From contig CANGWP010000042.1 of NCBI GenBank assembly GCA_947457605.1, positions 1 to 15,658 on the forward strand: a stretch of 15,658 bases of DNA. Reading direction: 5' to 3'. Below are positions 1 through 7,343 of the stretch, one piece after another. Made by a program: the position numbers and the translations under genes. Position 1 is the stretch's first letter; each line of letters begins with the position of its first letter. The notes beneath the pieces were generated by a model. That model had not been told where the DNA came from. It saw only the letters and a program-made list of their open reading frames with translations, and did no database searches. This DNA comes from Bdellovibrionales bacterium (GTDB taxonomy: Bacteria > Bdellovibrionota > UBA1018 > CAIMNF01).

Positions 1-176
1 ACGACAAACTCTCGATTCTTGCAGGGGCGGTCACAGCTCTCTGGTCAGTCACCCTGCTCGCACTCGTACTTGGAAAGAAACTGGAAGGCTCGATCCATCC
101 GAAAAAATTTCAAGCAGTAGTGTCGGTGGTTTTGGGTGGCTGCGGAGTTTACTTCCTCGCCGAGGCCCTTCGCTAG
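1..176 (+). CDS. C-terminal fragment of a membrane protein, possibly UPF0016/GDT1 (TMEM165-like) family
   Basis: Partial gene, with its 5' end outside the window; the frame opens at base 3 and 57 residues are visible before a TAG stop. Two hydrophobic segments can be seen, roughly residues 6-24 and 39-54. They are separated by a basic loop (KKLEGSIHPKKF), as expected for the last two helices of a polytopic inner-membrane protein. The pattern LLALVLGKKL, then a basic turn, then a glycine-rich helix resembles the end of UPF0016/GDT1 proteins, which are proposed Mn2+/Ca2+ exporters. The diagnostic E-x-G-D-K motif would lie outside the window, so the family call is tentative. The stop overlaps that of the convergent response regulator by 4 bases, at a CTAG palindrome. 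Confidence 0.5.
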   Translation, partial: DKLSILAGAVTALWSVTLLALVLGKKLEGSIHPKKFQAVVSVVLGGCGVYFLAEALR

Positions 177-865
177 CGGACATCCGATCTGAGACGATAT
201 CCAGATCCCCTCACCGTCTCAATCCGCTCTCCCATTGCACAGAGTTTTTTTCTCAGCGAAAAAACATGGGTGTCGACCGCGCGATCAATCACTGCAATCC
301 CCTCACCCTGCACCTTTTGAATCAGGTGCTCCCGGCTTAAGATCACATCGGGATTCGACATCAGCTCAAACAGGAGCTTGAACTCGCTTGTGGTCAAATG
401 AATCCGCTCGGCATCCAGATGAACATCATAGGAGCCAGGATTCAAGGTCAGGCTCTCCACTCGAAGTACGCGGCTTCCCGCCTGAGGAATGGTTTTGAGA
501 TTGGCCCGCACCATCGCAACCAGGGCTCCACGATCAAAGGGTTTTAGGAGAATCTTTGTCTTAAGGCTTGGGGATACCCCAGAGATGTCCGGACTTTCAC
601 CAGGCCCCGCAATCACCACAATGCAAGACAGGGATGAGGCGGCACTTGTGGCCTCAACCTTGGCCAAAAATCCAGCAAGTCCGGTTTCGGAAACCTTGCT
701 GTCGGTGATCAGTAGGTTGACTCTTGCCGCTTTGATGCGTTCTAATGCCTCGCCCACCCCTGAGCAGGAAATGACCTCCATGCCTCCGCCTTCGGTCAAT
801 TGAGCTGAGATCAATTGAAGCATCTCGGGGTCTTGGTCAAACACAAGGACGCAAGGGAGGGTCAA
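173..865 (-). CDS. OmpR/PhoB-type response regulator with an atypical receiver domain
   Basis: A 230-aa protein from a TTG start at 865. An AGGGGG Shine-Dalgarno lies 8 bases upstream of that start; the longer frame from another TTG at 955 has none. Residues 4-120 look like a receiver: the likely phosphoacceptor is D55 in LLITDS and the conserved Lys is K108 in LLKPF. Two usual residues are altered. The acidic pair after beta-1 reads D10-Q11, and the Thr/Ser switch position is Ala (VVIAG, about A86). Residues 132-227 are a winged-helix DNA-binding domain with the OmpR-type patterns LTTSEFKLLFEL, DRAVDTHVFSLRKKL and VRGSGYRL. The role would be transcriptional regulation in the cytoplasm. No histidine kinase gene is adjacent, so it appears orphan here. 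It is divergent from tyrS and ends convergently with the membrane protein. Confidence 0.85.
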   Translation of the reverse strand: MTLPCVLVFDQDPEMLQLISAQLTEGGGMEVISCSGVGEALERIKAARVNLLITDSKVSETGLAGFLAKVEATSAASSLSCIVVIAGPGESPDISGVSPSLKTKILLKPFDRGALVAMVRANLKTIPQAGSRVLRVESLTLNPGSYDVHLDAERIHLTTSEFKLLFELMSNPDVILSREHLIQKVQGEGIAVIDRAVDTHVFSLRKKLCAMGERIETVRGSGYRLRSDVR

Positions 866-873
866 GGCGATTT

Positions 874-879
874 CCCCCT
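874..879 (-). promoter_or_regulatory. Shine-Dalgarno that fixes the response regulator start
   Basis: The minus strand reads AGGGGG, then 8 bases, then TTG at 865. The upstream in-frame TTG at 955 is preceded by pyrimidines (CTCCTCC), so it has no ribosome binding site. This supports the 230-aa form, which begins just before receiver beta-strand 1. Confidence 0.55.
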
Positions 880-956
880 GCTGCCGATCCAACTGCTGTT
901 TTTGGTCCCGGTTCCGAGATCTGCAATGTGGCTCAAGTCCGGCCCATTCAACCAAA

Positions 957-963
957 AAGGAGG
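957..963 (+). promoter_or_regulatory. Strong Shine-Dalgarno before an alternative tyrS start
   Basis: AAGGAGG is followed by four bases and an ATG at 968. That ATG is in frame with tyrS and would add 20 residues ahead of the usual TyrRS N terminus. It is the best ribosome binding site in this region. The choice between starts at 968 and 1028 is therefore open. Confidence 0.45.
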
Positions 964-991
964 AGAGATGAAAAGCGGAAACTTAAGGCTC

Positions 992-1021
992 TTGGTCGAG
1001 CCCCTCCCTTTGGGGTACAGT
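992..1021 (+). promoter_or_regulatory. tyrS: Candidate sigma-70-like promoter for tyrS
   Basis: TTGGTC (992-997), an 18-base spacer and TACAGT (1016-1021). A transcript starting about 7 bases further on would begin at or next to the ATG at 1028, so it would be leaderless. The spacer contains a small CCCC/GGGG self-complementary stretch. This is only a motif match. Confidence 0.3.
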
Positions 1022-1027
1022 AGGGAC

Positions 1028-2338
1028 ATGGAAAACGCACTGCTCAGTGATCTGAAATCTAGAGGGATTCTTTACCAACTTACCGATGAAACCCTAGGCC
1101 AAAAATTGAATCAAGGCCCGATCACCTTGTACTGCGGCTTTGACCCAACCAGTGATTCCCTCCACGTGGGAAGCCTTCTGCCCTTGATCACCCTTAGGCG
1201 CTTTCAGCAGGCAGGGCACAGGCCCATTGTGGTCCTTGGAGGTGCTACGGGCCTGATCGGGGACCCAAGCTTCAAGGCGCAGGAGCGGGCCCTTCAGACC
1301 GAGGAGCAGGTGGAACACAACCTAAACGGCATCCGCAAAGTTGCCGAGCGATTTTTGGATTTTAGCCCCGGACCCACTGGCGCAATCATCGTGAACAATC
1401 GCGATTTTTACCGGGACATGAATGTGCTGACCTTTTTGCGCGAAGTGGGAAAACACTTCACCATCAATCACATGGTTCAAAAGGACTCCGTCCGCACGCG
1501 AATGGACGACCGTGAGCATGGCATTTCCTACACTGAGTTTTCCTACATGCTTCTTCAGGCCTATGATTTTTACAGGCTTCATCTTGATCACGGCTGCTCC
1601 CTTCAAATTGGAGCTTCCGATCAATGGGGGAACATCACGGCAGGAACCGACCTGATCCGACGAAAACTTGCCCATCGGGATGAAGCGAAGAAAGAAAGCA
1701 CGACCCATGCGTATGGACTCACCCACCCGCTCATCACGCGCCCGGATGGCGTGAAATTTGGAAAAACCGAGAGCGGGGCGGTTTGGCTCTCAAGCGAGAA
1801 AACCTCACACTATCAGCTTTATCAGTTTTTTATCGGATCTCCCGATAGCGTGGTCGGAACTTGGCTCAGGTTTTTGACCTTTCTTCCGGTCTCCGAGATC
1901 GAGAAGCTTGAAGCGCTTGTTATTTCGGAACCTGAGAAGAAAGCAGCCCAGATCGCGCTTGCCCGCGAAGTGACGCGTCTTGCCCATGGCGAGGAAGCCG
2001 TTGTCCGTGCGGAAGCGGCAACGCGTGCGCTTTTTGGTGCCGAGATCAAGAGTCTTGATTTTGAAACTCTAAAGGAAATCTTTTCAGATGCCCCTGCATC
2101 CACTCTGGAAGCAAGTCGATTGGAATCGGGCGTAAGCCTGATTGATCTTTTGACCGAGACCGGGCTTTTTCAATCAAAGGGCGCTGCACGAAAGGAAATT
2201 CCGGCAGGTGGCGTGTATCTGAACAACGAGCGAATCACAGACATCGGCCACATGGTCACGCGCGAGAGTTTGATCTCAAATCGCGCTCTGGTGATCCGGA
2301 AGGGCAAAAAGAATTATCACCTTGTGAAGTTTGAGTGA
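1028..2338 (+). CDS. tyrS: Tyrosyl-tRNA synthetase
   Basis: A 436-aa cytoplasmic class I aminoacyl-tRNA synthetase that charges tRNA-Tyr with tyrosine for translation. The N terminus (MENALLSDLKSRG) lines up with the usual bacterial TyrRS start. The tyrosine-binding segment LYCGFDPTSDSLHVGS carries the HIGH-like HVGS. The regions GGATGLIGDPS, SYTEFSYMLLQAYDF and QIGASDQWGNI are typical. The KMSKS-equivalent loop is KFGKT, as in the TyrS subclass found in E. coli. The C-terminal approximately 65 residues form an S4-type RNA-binding domain (LLTETGLFQSKGAARKEI...). The start at 1028 follows the family; an in-frame ATG at 968 with a much stronger ribosome binding site would give 456 aa. The gene stands alone on the plus strand, with no T-box leader visible upstream. 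Confidence 0.97.
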   Translation: MENALLSDLKSRGILYQLTDETLGQKLNQGPITLYCGFDPTSDSLHVGSLLPLITLRRFQQAGHRPIVVLGGATGLIGDPSFKAQERALQTEEQVEHNLNGIRKVAERFLDFSPGPTGAIIVNNRDFYRDMNVLTFLREVGKHFTINHMVQKDSVRTRMDDREHGISYTEFSYMLLQAYDFYRLHLDHGCSLQIGASDQWGNITAGTDLIRRKLAHRDEAKKESTTHAYGLTHPLITRPDGVKFGKTESGAVWLSSEKTSHYQLYQFFIGSPDSVVGTWLRFLTFLPVSEIEKLEALVISEPEKKAAQIALAREVTRLAHGEEAVVRAEAATRALFGAEIKSLDFETLKEIFSDAPASTLEASRLESGVSLIDLLTETGLFQSKGAARKEIPAGGVYLNNERITDIGHMVTRESLISNRALVIRKGKKNYHLVKFE

Positions 2339-2361
2339 GGCAATACGGACATCGTTTTTCG

Positions 2362-2377
2362 CCCGCTCGGGTTTTTT
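2362..2377 (+). terminator. Weak candidate terminator after tyrS
   Basis: CCC-GCTC-GGG followed by six T residues, 24 bases after the tyrS stop and just before the convergent hydrolase end. The stem is only 3 bp with a 4-base loop, so it is marginal as an intrinsic terminator. The position and the T-run are what suggest one. Confidence 0.3.
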
Positions 2378-2378
2378 C

Positions 2379-3482
2379 CTACTTCAAAAACCCCGCCTGG
2401 GCCTGCGTCTTTCCGCTCTTTGGCACATATTCTTTTTTTCGGGATTGGATTTTCTTCCATCCCATCCCCTCGACCCCGCCCTTCTCGAGCAGTGCATGCA
2501 TCATGGCTTGTGCAGTAACCAGCGGGCGCTCCATCTGAGGAATATGGCCCGTATCCTTTAACAAATAGGCATCCAGATAATCCCCATAATGCTCAATCCA
2601 GTACCGGATCCAATGGGTCGGGACGAACTCATCCTTGTCGCCCCAAAGGACTGAAACTTTTTTTGCCAAAAAGGGTCGCGCAGGATCAATGAACTGCTCC
2701 GCGGTCACCGAACCCACGAACTCGGCCACGCCGGACTTGGAATAAAACTCCTTGAACTCGGTCGACAAAATGGGCTTGAACTTTCTTGCATCAAACACAA
2801 TGAGTTCCAGGATTTCAGAGAGCTCAAGCTGCTGGTTTCGTACGATGAAATCGCCGAAGGTTTTTCGCTCGTCAACCGGAGTGAGCCCGGAGGGTGCAAA
2901 AAGCAAAAGATGATCCATCATGCGTGGCAAATCTTGGGCGACCCGTGCCGCAAGCCAGCCCCCAAGCGAGTGCCCCATGAGCACGGTCGGAGGATTCGCT
3001 TCACACACGGTCTTTACGACCGAAAGCAGGATCTCCATCGAGGTGATCATTTCATGGCGTGAGAGGAACCCGAGGTAGCCCGGAAAATCAAGCACCACGA
3101 CTTCATCAAAGCTCCGGGAAAGCTCGCGCTGCGAGAGCGTAAAGAGCGGAAGCCAGGACCCCGGAGAGTCCCCAAAGCCCGGAATAAAAAGAAGCCTGCG
3201 GGTTTCCTGCCCTGCCTCGGGCTTTCGCCAGGACTTGCGGATCACGTGAAAATGGGCGGAGCCCAGGTTCAAATCTTCAAACTGGAAGCCTGCTTTTAAA
3301 AACGCCTGCTTCAACGCAAGGTGAACCACTTCGTTCTTGTTTGGGATCTTTGATTTGAAGAATTCCATCCAGCGCTCGCGGTCAAGCGTCTGACGGACTC
3401 GATATTCCAAAACTTCACGCAGGCCCTTTAAAAGCCATTCTGCAAACTCATTCGGGTCAAAGGGGGATGTCTGATTGGACAT
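2379..3482 (-). CDS. Alpha/beta-hydrolase fold protein
   Basis: A 367-aa predicted serine hydrolase; the substrate cannot be told from sequence. The oxyanion region FIPGFGDSPGSW (99-110) is followed by the nucleophile elbow GHSLGG with S172. The likely acid is D284 in WGDKDEFVP and the base is H313 in DTGHIPQME. The cap region around 200-265 is rich in charged and aromatic residues. An N-terminal extension of about 90 residues precedes the fold and shows no signal peptide, so a cytoplasmic location is likely. The C-terminal tail (about 340-367) is basic and low in complexity. The gene is divergent from the lipoprotein gene with about 61 bases between starts, and no strong Shine-Dalgarno is seen. 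Alternatives include an esterase/lipase or an epoxide-hydrolase-like enzyme. Confidence 0.85.
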   Translation of the reverse strand: MSNQTSPFDPNEFAEWLLKGLREVLEYRVRQTLDRERWMEFFKSKIPNKNEVVHLALKQAFLKAGFQFEDLNLGSAHFHVIRKSWRKPEAGQETRRLLFIPGFGDSPGSWLPLFTLSQRELSRSFDEVVVLDFPGYLGFLSRHEMITSMEILLSVVKTVCEANPPTVLMGHSLGGWLAARVAQDLPRMMDHLLLFAPSGLTPVDERKTFGDFIVRNQQLELSEILELIVFDARKFKPILSTEFKEFYSKSGVAEFVGSVTAEQFIDPARPFLAKKVSVLWGDKDEFVPTHWIRYWIEHYGDYLDAYLLKDTGHIPQMERPLVTAQAMMHALLEKGGVEGMGWKKIQSRKKEYVPKSGKTQAQAGFLK

Positions 3483-3492
3483 GTCACCAGAC

Positions 3493-3499
3493 TATCATA
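3493..3499. promoter_or_regulatory. Overlapping divergent -10-like elements
   Basis: TATCAT on the plus strand (3493-3498) overlaps TATGAT on the minus strand (3494-3499), between the hydrolase and lipoprotein starts. Neither has a convincing -35 at the usual spacing. The minus-strand element would give the hydrolase a very short leader. Confidence 0.25.
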
Positions 3500-3543
3500 A
3501 GCCCGACCTTAAGTCCTACTGCTCGATCTCCGAAAAGGGATTC

Positions 3544-4056
3544 GTGAAGTCTCGCTTCGCCCTGCTCACCTTTGGCTTAGTTCTTTTCTTTGCGGCCTGT
3601 ACCGCAACAGAAGAGGTTTCCATTTTTGAGCCGCCCCCCCCGGTTGAACCCCAATATGACTGCACGAATTTTTCGAAATTCAATACTGAAACCGCCTGCA
3701 ATGCTGCAACCCTTGCTCAGTGCGAATCCGCATACCAGGTATTCCCGAACGGTGGACAAGCCTGCTTTTCTCCTGTCACGGGCGGAGAGATTTGTACAAA
3801 CACGGCATACACCCCTCCCGTGTGGCAATACGTTGCCGGAACCGCGTGGTGCAGAACCGGTTCCCCCTCAAGCCCCTACCCCCTTAATCGACTTCGCTCA
3901 AGCCAGGGATGCAGCAGCTTGATCTGCCTGTGCTCGGGCGCTCCCGTTCTTTATGATGAAAACGATGCATGCATGGATTACCCGGATTGTTTGAATCAAA
4001 ACAATCCTCCCTCCGGAACCATCGCTTGTTGTCCTGGAATGACTTGCCCGCCCTGA
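3544..4056 (+). CDS. Small cysteine-rich predicted lipoprotein
   Basis: A 170-aa protein of unrecognised family. A GTG start at 3544 gives a clean lipoprotein signal: basic MKSR, hydrophobic FALLTFGLVLFF, and a lipobox ending FAAC with C19 as the lipidation site. An AAGGGA motif lies just upstream. Earlier in-frame starts (TTG 3475, ATG 3481) would place 21-23 mostly polar residues before the signal, so they are unlikely. After C19 come a proline-rich tether (FEPPPPVEP) and a domain with 14 more cysteines, including LICLC, ACCPG and TCPP at the end. An even cysteine count in an exported protein suggests disulfide bonding, which is inference. It would be anchored to a membrane facing the periplasm or the outside. 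It converges on the tRNA-Leu gene, with about 20 bases between them. Confidence 0.7.
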   Translation: MKSRFALLTFGLVLFFAACTATEEVSIFEPPPPVEPQYDCTNFSKFNTETACNAATLAQCESAYQVFPNGGQACFSPVTGGEICTNTAYTPPVWQYVAGTAWCRTGSPSSPYPLNRLRSSQGCSSLICLCSGAPVLYDENDACMDYPDCLNQNNPPSGTIACCPGMTCPP

Positions 4057-4076
4057 AATTTTTTAGTCCATCTTGA

Positions 4077-4166
4077 TGGTGCCGAGGACCGGAATCGAAC
4101 CGGTACGTCGTTATTCACAACCCAGGATTTTAAGTCCTGTGCGTCTACCAATTTCGCCACCCCGGC
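4077..4166 (-). tRNA. tRNA-Leu (anticodon UAA)
   Basis: The cloverleaf reads on the minus strand. The acceptor GCCGGGG pairs with CCTCGGC, with one G-U pair. The D arm includes GAAATTGGTAGAC. The anticodon stem CAGGA/TCCTG encloses CTTAAAA, placing the anticodon TAA at 4132-4130. There is a long class II variable arm (GTTGT-GAATA-ACGAC), and the T arm is ACCGG-TTCGATT-CCGGT. Discriminator A and an encoded CCA (4079-4077) follow. The long variable arm and the anticodon make leucine secure. It lies about 92 bases downstream of der on the same strand, so it may be cotranscribed or have its own promoter. Confidence 0.97.
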
Positions 4167-4214
4167 AGGAACGGTAAAAAAGAGAGCTTCAGTTTGCCAA
4201 GCGTTCCTCAGTTT

Positions 4215-4242
4215 TGCAATCCATAAAATATCACGGATTGCA
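4215..4242. repeat. Perfect 8-bp inverted repeat between der and tRNA-Leu
   Basis: TGCAATCC (4215-4222) and GGATTGCA (4235-4242) are exact reverse complements around a 12-base AT-rich loop. On the der-sense strand the stem is followed by AAAA rather than a T-run, so it is not a standard terminator. It may be an RNA hairpin between der and the tRNA, a processing signal or a protein-binding site. Confidence 0.5.
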
Positions 4243-4258
4243 CGTGCCCTTGCCCTGA

Positions 4259-5662
4259 TTACTTTTTCTCGCCGGTATTTCTTGTCTTCAAGAAATGGAA
4301 CCGGATAGGAGAACCGGTGAACCCATATCGATCCCGCAGGGCCCTCACCAGATGACGACTTAAACTGAAATGAATCTTTTTGGGATCGCTCACATGGGCA
4401 ACAAACGTCGGAGGATTACGCCCGGACTGATGGACAAAATAAAACCTCGCATTTTCCGGGTTGTGCACCTCTGATTCGGCACGAACGAACTCTGTCAAAT
4501 CCTTCGTGGGAACCCGCACTCCCCGCTGTTCCAGAACATGATCTGCAACTCGAAACAACCTCTCCAGCCCGATCCCTTCCGTCGCGGTCGTGAAAACCAA
4601 AGGTGCGTAGCCGAGGAACCTGATCTTTTTCCTGACCTCTTCTTCGGCGAGTTTTTGGGAAAACTCATCGTTTTCAACTTGAGTGTCCCACTTGTTCAGC
4701 ACGAGCACCACACTGCAGCCCATTTCTTCAATCAAGCCTGCAATTTTCTCGTCCTGGTCATACACGCCTGTCTCGCCATCCATCACGAGAAATGCAAGAT
4801 CTGCGCGCTCCAGAGTCTTCCGGGTCTGAACCACCGAAAGCACTTCCACTCCTTGTTCGGTCTTGTTCTTTCGACGGATTCCTGCCGTGTCGATCACGAC
4901 AAAATCCTTCCCGTGCCAGTTGATCTTCAGGTCAATCGGGTCCACCGTAGTACCCGCAATGGGGCTCACGATGGTGCGCTTCTCGCCACAAATCGAATTC
5001 AACAAGGTGCTTTTTCCAACGTTGGGTTGTCCCACGATCGCAATGTGGGGAATCCTTGGAGGTCGGGCGGCATCCACTTCTCCCGCCAGTTCCGGCCCCT
5101 CAACTGACTCTGCATCCTCATCCGTTTCCTCATCCGCCTCTTCTTCCGCTTCCTGATCCCCAAAAAACTGATCCACGATCATTTCCTTCAAATCATCAAT
5201 TTGCAAGGCATGCTCGGCAGAAACCGGCAAAAGGCTTTCGATCCCAAGCTCATAAAATTCATGCATGGACTCTTCGGCGGCATCCGAATCCGCCTTGTTC
5301 AGAACCAGGATCACAGGAATGGCATCGGCAAGACCTGACCTCCTGAGTTCCTGAAACACCGAGCGATCGGACTCGGTGAGTCCGGCCTTGATGTCAACGA
5401 CGAAAAGAACGATATTCGCCTCTTTCAGAGCCGTATTCACCTGAAGCTTGATCTCTTCCTTGAACTGCCCTTCCCCAAGGCCTCCGGTATCAATCAAGTT
5501 CACCGGATACCTTTTTGCTCGAACCCAGAATTCCGCGGGTTCCACGATCCGGTCACGGGTCACCCCCGGAGTGTCCAAAACCAGCGCGCGCTTACGCCCC
5601 AACAATCGATTGAAAAGGCTGCTTTTCCCCACATTCGGGCGACCCACTACGACGATATTCAT
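4259..5662 (-). CDS. der: Ribosome-assembly GTPase Der (EngA)
   Basis: A 467-aa double-domain GTPase for 50S ribosomal subunit maturation, acting in the cytoplasm. The first G domain has GRPNVGKS (7-14), DTGG (58-61) and NKAD (122-125). The second has GQPNVGKS (211-218), DTAG (258-261) and NKWD (323-326). A C-terminal KH-like domain runs from about 380 to 460. The linker between the G domains (about 168-195) is strikingly acidic and is encoded by repetitive GAA/GAG/GAT codons. The gene overlaps era by the sequence ATGA, so it is probably translationally coupled as the last protein gene of the long operon. Confidence 0.97.
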   Translation of the reverse strand: MNIVVVGRPNVGKSSLFNRLLGRKRALVLDTPGVTRDRIVEPAEFWVRAKRYPVNLIDTGGLGEGQFKEEIKLQVNTALKEANIVLFVVDIKAGLTESDRSVFQELRRSGLADAIPVILVLNKADSDAAEESMHEFYELGIESLLPVSAEHALQIDDLKEMIVDQFFGDQEAEEEADEETDEDAESVEGPELAGEVDAARPPRIPHIAIVGQPNVGKSTLLNSICGEKRTIVSPIAGTTVDPIDLKINWHGKDFVVIDTAGIRRKNKTEQGVEVLSVVQTRKTLERADLAFLVMDGETGVYDQDEKIAGLIEEMGCSVVLVLNKWDTQVENDEFSQKLAEEEVRKKIRFLGYAPLVFTTATEGIGLERLFRVADHVLEQRGVRVPTKDLTEFVRAESEVHNPENARFYFVHQSGRNPPTFVAHVSDPKKIHFSLSRHLVRALRDRYGFTGSPIRFHFLKTRNTGEKK

Positions 5663-6618
5663 CGGTTTTCCTTTTTTCCTTTTCCTCGAGCAAGCGAAGC
5701 CGGAGCTTCAAGCGCATATCCAAGCCCCTTCATTTTTCTCGCCTCTTTTGTCCAGGACTCCAGCACCTTTACCCGCAATTCGAGATAAACTTTTTCTCCC
5801 ATCAGGGATTCGATTTCCTCACGCGCTTTGGTTCCGATCTCCTTGATCTTTTGCCCCTTGGCACCGATCACCATTCCTTTTTGACTTTCTCGCTCCACAT
5901 GAATGAGAGCGGCGATGTGAACCGGCTTCACTCTTTCGTTGAAGGATTCAATCTCGACCGCACAACTGTACGGGAGCTCGTCTCCGAGATTCATGAAAAG
6001 CTGCTTTCGCACCAGTTCTGATACGACAAACCGCAAGGGCCGATCGGTCAGCGCCTCGGGATCATCGTAAAGCGCAGGCCCCTCGGGGAGCGTCTCGAAG
6101 ATTTGACACAAAAGAGTCTGTACGCCATGGCCTTTTTCGGCTGAAATCTCAGCAAATCCCAGAAATCGAAGCTCTGTCCCCGCAAGAGCCGTTTTGACCT
6201 TTTCCACCCAGGGGCCGATCCAGGCGGCCATCCCTGGATCTCTCTTAAACAGATCAGCCTTGTTCACGACCACCATCAATTTTGAGGTGACTCCCCGCAA
6301 TTGCTCGAGAACCCGTTCTTCCGCCTCGGGCTTGCTTCCGGGATCAATCAGATAAAGCACCAGGTCAGGTGCATCGAGAGCGCGCTTTACTTCCTGAATC
6401 ATGAATTCATTGATGCCTCCCTCTTTGGCCCGATGAATGCCTGGCGTATCCACAAAGACAATCTGCCCCCGGTCCTCAGTCCTGATTCCACGAACCTGAT
6501 CGCGGGTCGTCTGCGCTTTCGGAGTCACAATCGAGATCTGCTCGTCCAACACAGAATTCAAAAAAGTGCTCTTTCCCACATTGGGACGCCCCACCAACGC
6601 AACCACTCCACTCTTCAT
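5659..6618 (-). CDS. era: GTPase Era
   Basis: A 319-aa GTPase with a KH RNA-binding domain. Era binds the 3' end of 16S rRNA and assists 30S assembly, at or near the membrane. Motifs visible are GRPNVGKS (10-17), T38 in the switch I region, DTPGIH (57-62), NKAD (119-122) and SAEKGHG (159-165). The KH signature is VIGAKGQKIKEIG (250-262). The length is slightly above the usual 300, through a basic 20-residue tail. It overlaps rnc upstream and der downstream, each by the four bases ATGA, which indicates translational coupling in the rnc-era-der block. Confidence 0.97.
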   Translation of the reverse strand: MKSGVVALVGRPNVGKSTFLNSVLDEQISIVTPKAQTTRDQVRGIRTEDRGQIVFVDTPGIHRAKEGGINEFMIQEVKRALDAPDLVLYLIDPGSKPEAEERVLEQLRGVTSKLMVVVNKADLFKRDPGMAAWIGPWVEKVKTALAGTELRFLGFAEISAEKGHGVQTLLCQIFETLPEGPALYDDPEALTDRPLRFVVSELVRKQLFMNLGDELPYSCAVEIESFNERVKPVHIAALIHVERESQKGMVIGAKGQKIKEIGTKAREEIESLMGEKVYLELRVKVLESWTKEARKMKGLGYALEAPASLARGKGKKENR

Positions 6619-7343
6619 TTCAGCTCCCGTTCCATAGACCCTTCGATCTCAACCAGAGCCACTTGGGCCGCTCTTTGTTCCGCGTCCTTTTTCGAGGACC
6701 CGTCCCCCACCGCAAGGACCTTCTCGCCCACCCTAACTTCCACTGAAAAAACTTTTGCATGATCGGGGCCTGTGGACCCGACGAGATGATAGGTAGGGGT
6801 GAGCTTAAATTTACTCTGAACGGTTTCCTGAAGCTTGGTTTTATGGTCCTGGAAAGAAATGATCGCGTTCTCCTGTCGAAAAAGCGGCGCAAACAGATAC
6901 CGGACCACGGGGTAAACCGCATTGAATCCGCCATCAATGTAAATTGCAGCAATCAGGGCCTCAAATGCGCTCGAAAGAATGGATGCTTTTTCGGCGCCGC
7001 CGGATCGGGTCTCCCCTTTTCCCAGCCGCAAAAGAAAATTCAACTGAAGCGATCTTGAAATCTCAGAGAGGGTTTTCTCGTTCACCACGGCCGCTCTCAT
7101 TTTTGAAACCTGCCCTTCTGAAGCTTCAGGAAACGCCTCCAAAAGCAGATCTGAGATCACAAGCGACAAAACCGCATCCCCGAGGAATTCAAATCGTTCA
7201 TTGTCCCGTTGGGCGGGATTCCGGTCCTGATGGTTCTCATGACCGAAGGAAACATGGGTGAGCGAAAGGAGCAAAAGCCGCGGGTCACCGAAAGTGTACC
7301 TCAGCTGCTCCTGTAGCGATTGGATGCTCGGAGTGTTATTCAT
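6615..7343 (-). CDS. rnc: Ribonuclease III with a substituted active-site position
   Basis: A 242-aa double-strand-specific endoribonuclease for rRNA and mRNA processing. The ATG at 7343 is chosen because it gives the normal N terminus and has GGAG six bases upstream. The frame stays open to 7505 but has no family match there. The signature NERFEFLGDAV (48-58) supplies E49, E52 and D56. The second catalytic segment reads SSAFEALIAAIYIDGG: E128 is kept, but the residue equivalent to E. coli D114 is Ser (S125). A double-stranded RNA-binding domain occupies about 165-235, with SSKKDAEQRAAQVAL at its end. It overlaps mtaB by 8 bases and era by ATGA. Confidence 0.95.
   Translation of the reverse strand: MNNTPSIQSLQEQLRYTFGDPRLLLLSLTHVSFGHENHQDRNPAQRDNERFEFLGDAVLSLVISDLLLEAFPEASEGQVSKMRAAVVNEKTLSEISRSLQLNFLLRLGKGETRSGGAEKASILSSAFEALIAAIYIDGGFNAVYPVVRYLFAPLFRQENAIISFQDHKTKLQETVQSKFKLTPTYHLVGSTGPDHAKVFSVEVRVGEKVLAVGDGSSKKDAEQRAAQVALVEIEGSMERELK

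Noticed and set aside
992..1027. T-box or riboswitch leader before tyrS
   Set aside because: The space is far too short and none of the conserved T-box elements is seen.
4057..4080. T-run and CCATC/GATGG self-complementary stretch as a bidirectional terminator
   Set aside because: The T-run precedes rather than follows the stem on the plus strand, and on the minus strand the stem includes the tRNA CCA end and is followed by A residues.
4538..5107. 189-residue plus-strand open frame opposite der
   Set aside because: Antisense shadow of der with no domain resemblance.
5100..5170. Repetitive stretch in der that looked like a microsatellite
   Set aside because: It is the acidic Glu/Asp linker between the two G domains, common in Der proteins, and stays in frame.
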